Shown here: positions 63,656-64,000 of the stretch, in pieces | Layout of the letters: every line of letters begins with the position of its first letter | Numbering within the stretch: position 1 is the stretch's first letter | Assembly: GCF_000701265.1 (NCBI RefSeq) | Contig: NZ_KL370759.1 | Location: 1,018,588 to 1,082,587, forward strand | Source of the DNA: Legionella wadsworthii DSM 21896 = ATCC 33877 | GTDB lineage: Bacteria > Pseudomonadota > Gammaproteobacteria > Legionellales > Legionellaceae | DNA length: 64,000 nucleotides | Direction: 5' to 3' | Notes under the pieces: model-generated | The model's database searches: none | The model's input: only the letters and a program-made list of their open reading frames with translations | Told to the model about the DNA's origin: nothing | Made by a program: the position numbers and the translations under genes

Positions 63656-64000
63656 AGAGCCAGACAATCTCGGATCACCAACCTCCCGCGACTTCTTCGC
63701 GGGATCTATAGAAAGCCAGACTATCTCGGTTCACCAACCTCCCGCGGCTTGTCCGCGGGATCTATAGCTCGCCCCAGTACTGGACCCCGCGAACAAGTCG
63801 CGGGGCGTTGGGGGATGGTCGCATCTTTAGAAAGCCAGACTATCTCAATTCACCAACGTCCCGCGGCTTGTCCGCGGGATCTATAGTCCTAGTCCTAGAC
63901 CCCCAGAACAAGTCGCGGGGCGTTGGGAGATGGTCGCATCTTTAGAAAGCCAGACTATCTCGGTTCACCAACGTCCCGCGGCTTGTCCGCGGGATCTATA
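63656..64000. repeat. REP-like palindrome array, continues past the window
   Basis: Repeated GC-rich hairpins in alternating orientation: CCCGCGG-CTTGT-CCGCGGG at 63741-63759, 63860-63878 and 63975-63993, a variant at 63685-63703, and the reverse form CCCCGCG-AACAAGT-CGCGGGG at 63785-63805 with a degenerate copy at about 63901-63920. Each forward unit is followed by ATCTATA, and each reverse unit by GCGTTGGGxGATGGTCGCATC and AGAAAGCCAGACTATCTC. The full unit repeats every 116-119 bases (63714, 63833, 63949). This looks like an extragenic palindromic element family in multiple copies. Confidence 0.85.

Overview
The window looks like a chromosomal segment of a Legionella-type gammaproteobacterium (order Legionellales). 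The DNA is AT-rich by eye. It carries a ruvB-ybgC-tolQRAB cluster, a large NAD-glutamate dehydrogenase, a CDP-alcohol phosphatidyltransferase of the phosphatidylcholine synthase type, a CsrA paralogue, a LysM/L,D-transpeptidase of the Legionella 'enhanced entry' kind, and several orphan proteins with acidic C-termini or eukaryote-like domains, as is typical of Dot/Icm effectors. The assignment rests on recognised protein families; no database search was run.

Region by region. (1) 1-4.9 kb: a NUDIX hydrolase (cut by the window edge) coupled to pabB on the minus strand, divergent from a pdhABC-like three-gene 2-oxoacid dehydrogenase operon without an E3 gene. (2) 4.9-12 kb: two small unknowns, then the minus-strand operon ruvB, ybgC, tolQ, tolR, tolA, tolB, in which the usual next gene pal is replaced by an exported S1/P1-type nuclease sharing one base with tolB. 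(3) 12-15.2 kb: sdhE-ygfX-ECF sigma factor-unknown membrane protein, divergent from ygfZ. (4) 15.2-23.8 kb: 1627-residue NAD-glutamate dehydrogenase, succinate semialdehyde dehydrogenase, phosphatidylcholine synthase and an exported/membrane gene pair. (5) 23.8-28.9 kb: rpsF-rpsR-DUF2232 protein-rplI, then a CsrA-like gene, a PAP2-type membrane protein, a BrkB-family protein and a glycine-zipper stress-type protein. (6) 29-34.7 kb: L,D-transpeptidase, fadI/fadJ-type beta-oxidation pair, an unknown.

(7) 34.8-38 kb: tRNA-Ser(GCU) and tRNA-Arg(ACG), with partial copies of the tRNA-Arg 3' end downstream, suggesting a decayed integration site; then a glutaredoxin-MauE-like fusion and an amidohydrolase. 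(8) 38-64 kb: an accessory-looking stretch of mostly single-gene units. These include an unknown 379-residue protein, an APC permease, a PAP2 phosphatase, an orphan solute-binding protein, a NleD-like (M91) zinc protease, an exported GH81 beta-1,3-glucanase, a zeta-toxin-like P-loop protein, a DUF2188 protein, a small Cys-containing membrane protein with a DUF2243 protein, a ZIP transporter, an MFS transporter, a protein with an E-block C-terminus, CvpA with a long Pro/Thr/Asn tail, a thioredoxin-reductase-like enzyme, an exported alliinase/TAA1-like PLP enzyme, a winged-helix plus two DUF5985 module, and several small unknowns. The window ends in an array of GC-rich palindromes that continues beyond position 64000.

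The items most worth a second look are: the exported alliinase-like PLP enzyme; the M91 protease, zeta-like kinase and E-block protein as candidate translocated effectors; the 35-bp repeat made of head-to-head DnaA boxes on both sides of the DUF2243 pair, the second copy beside an AT-rich tract; the CsrA paralogue with a rewritten first strand; and the Tol operon that carries a nuclease where pal is expected. I found no CRISPR array, rRNA, complete insertion sequence or prophage.
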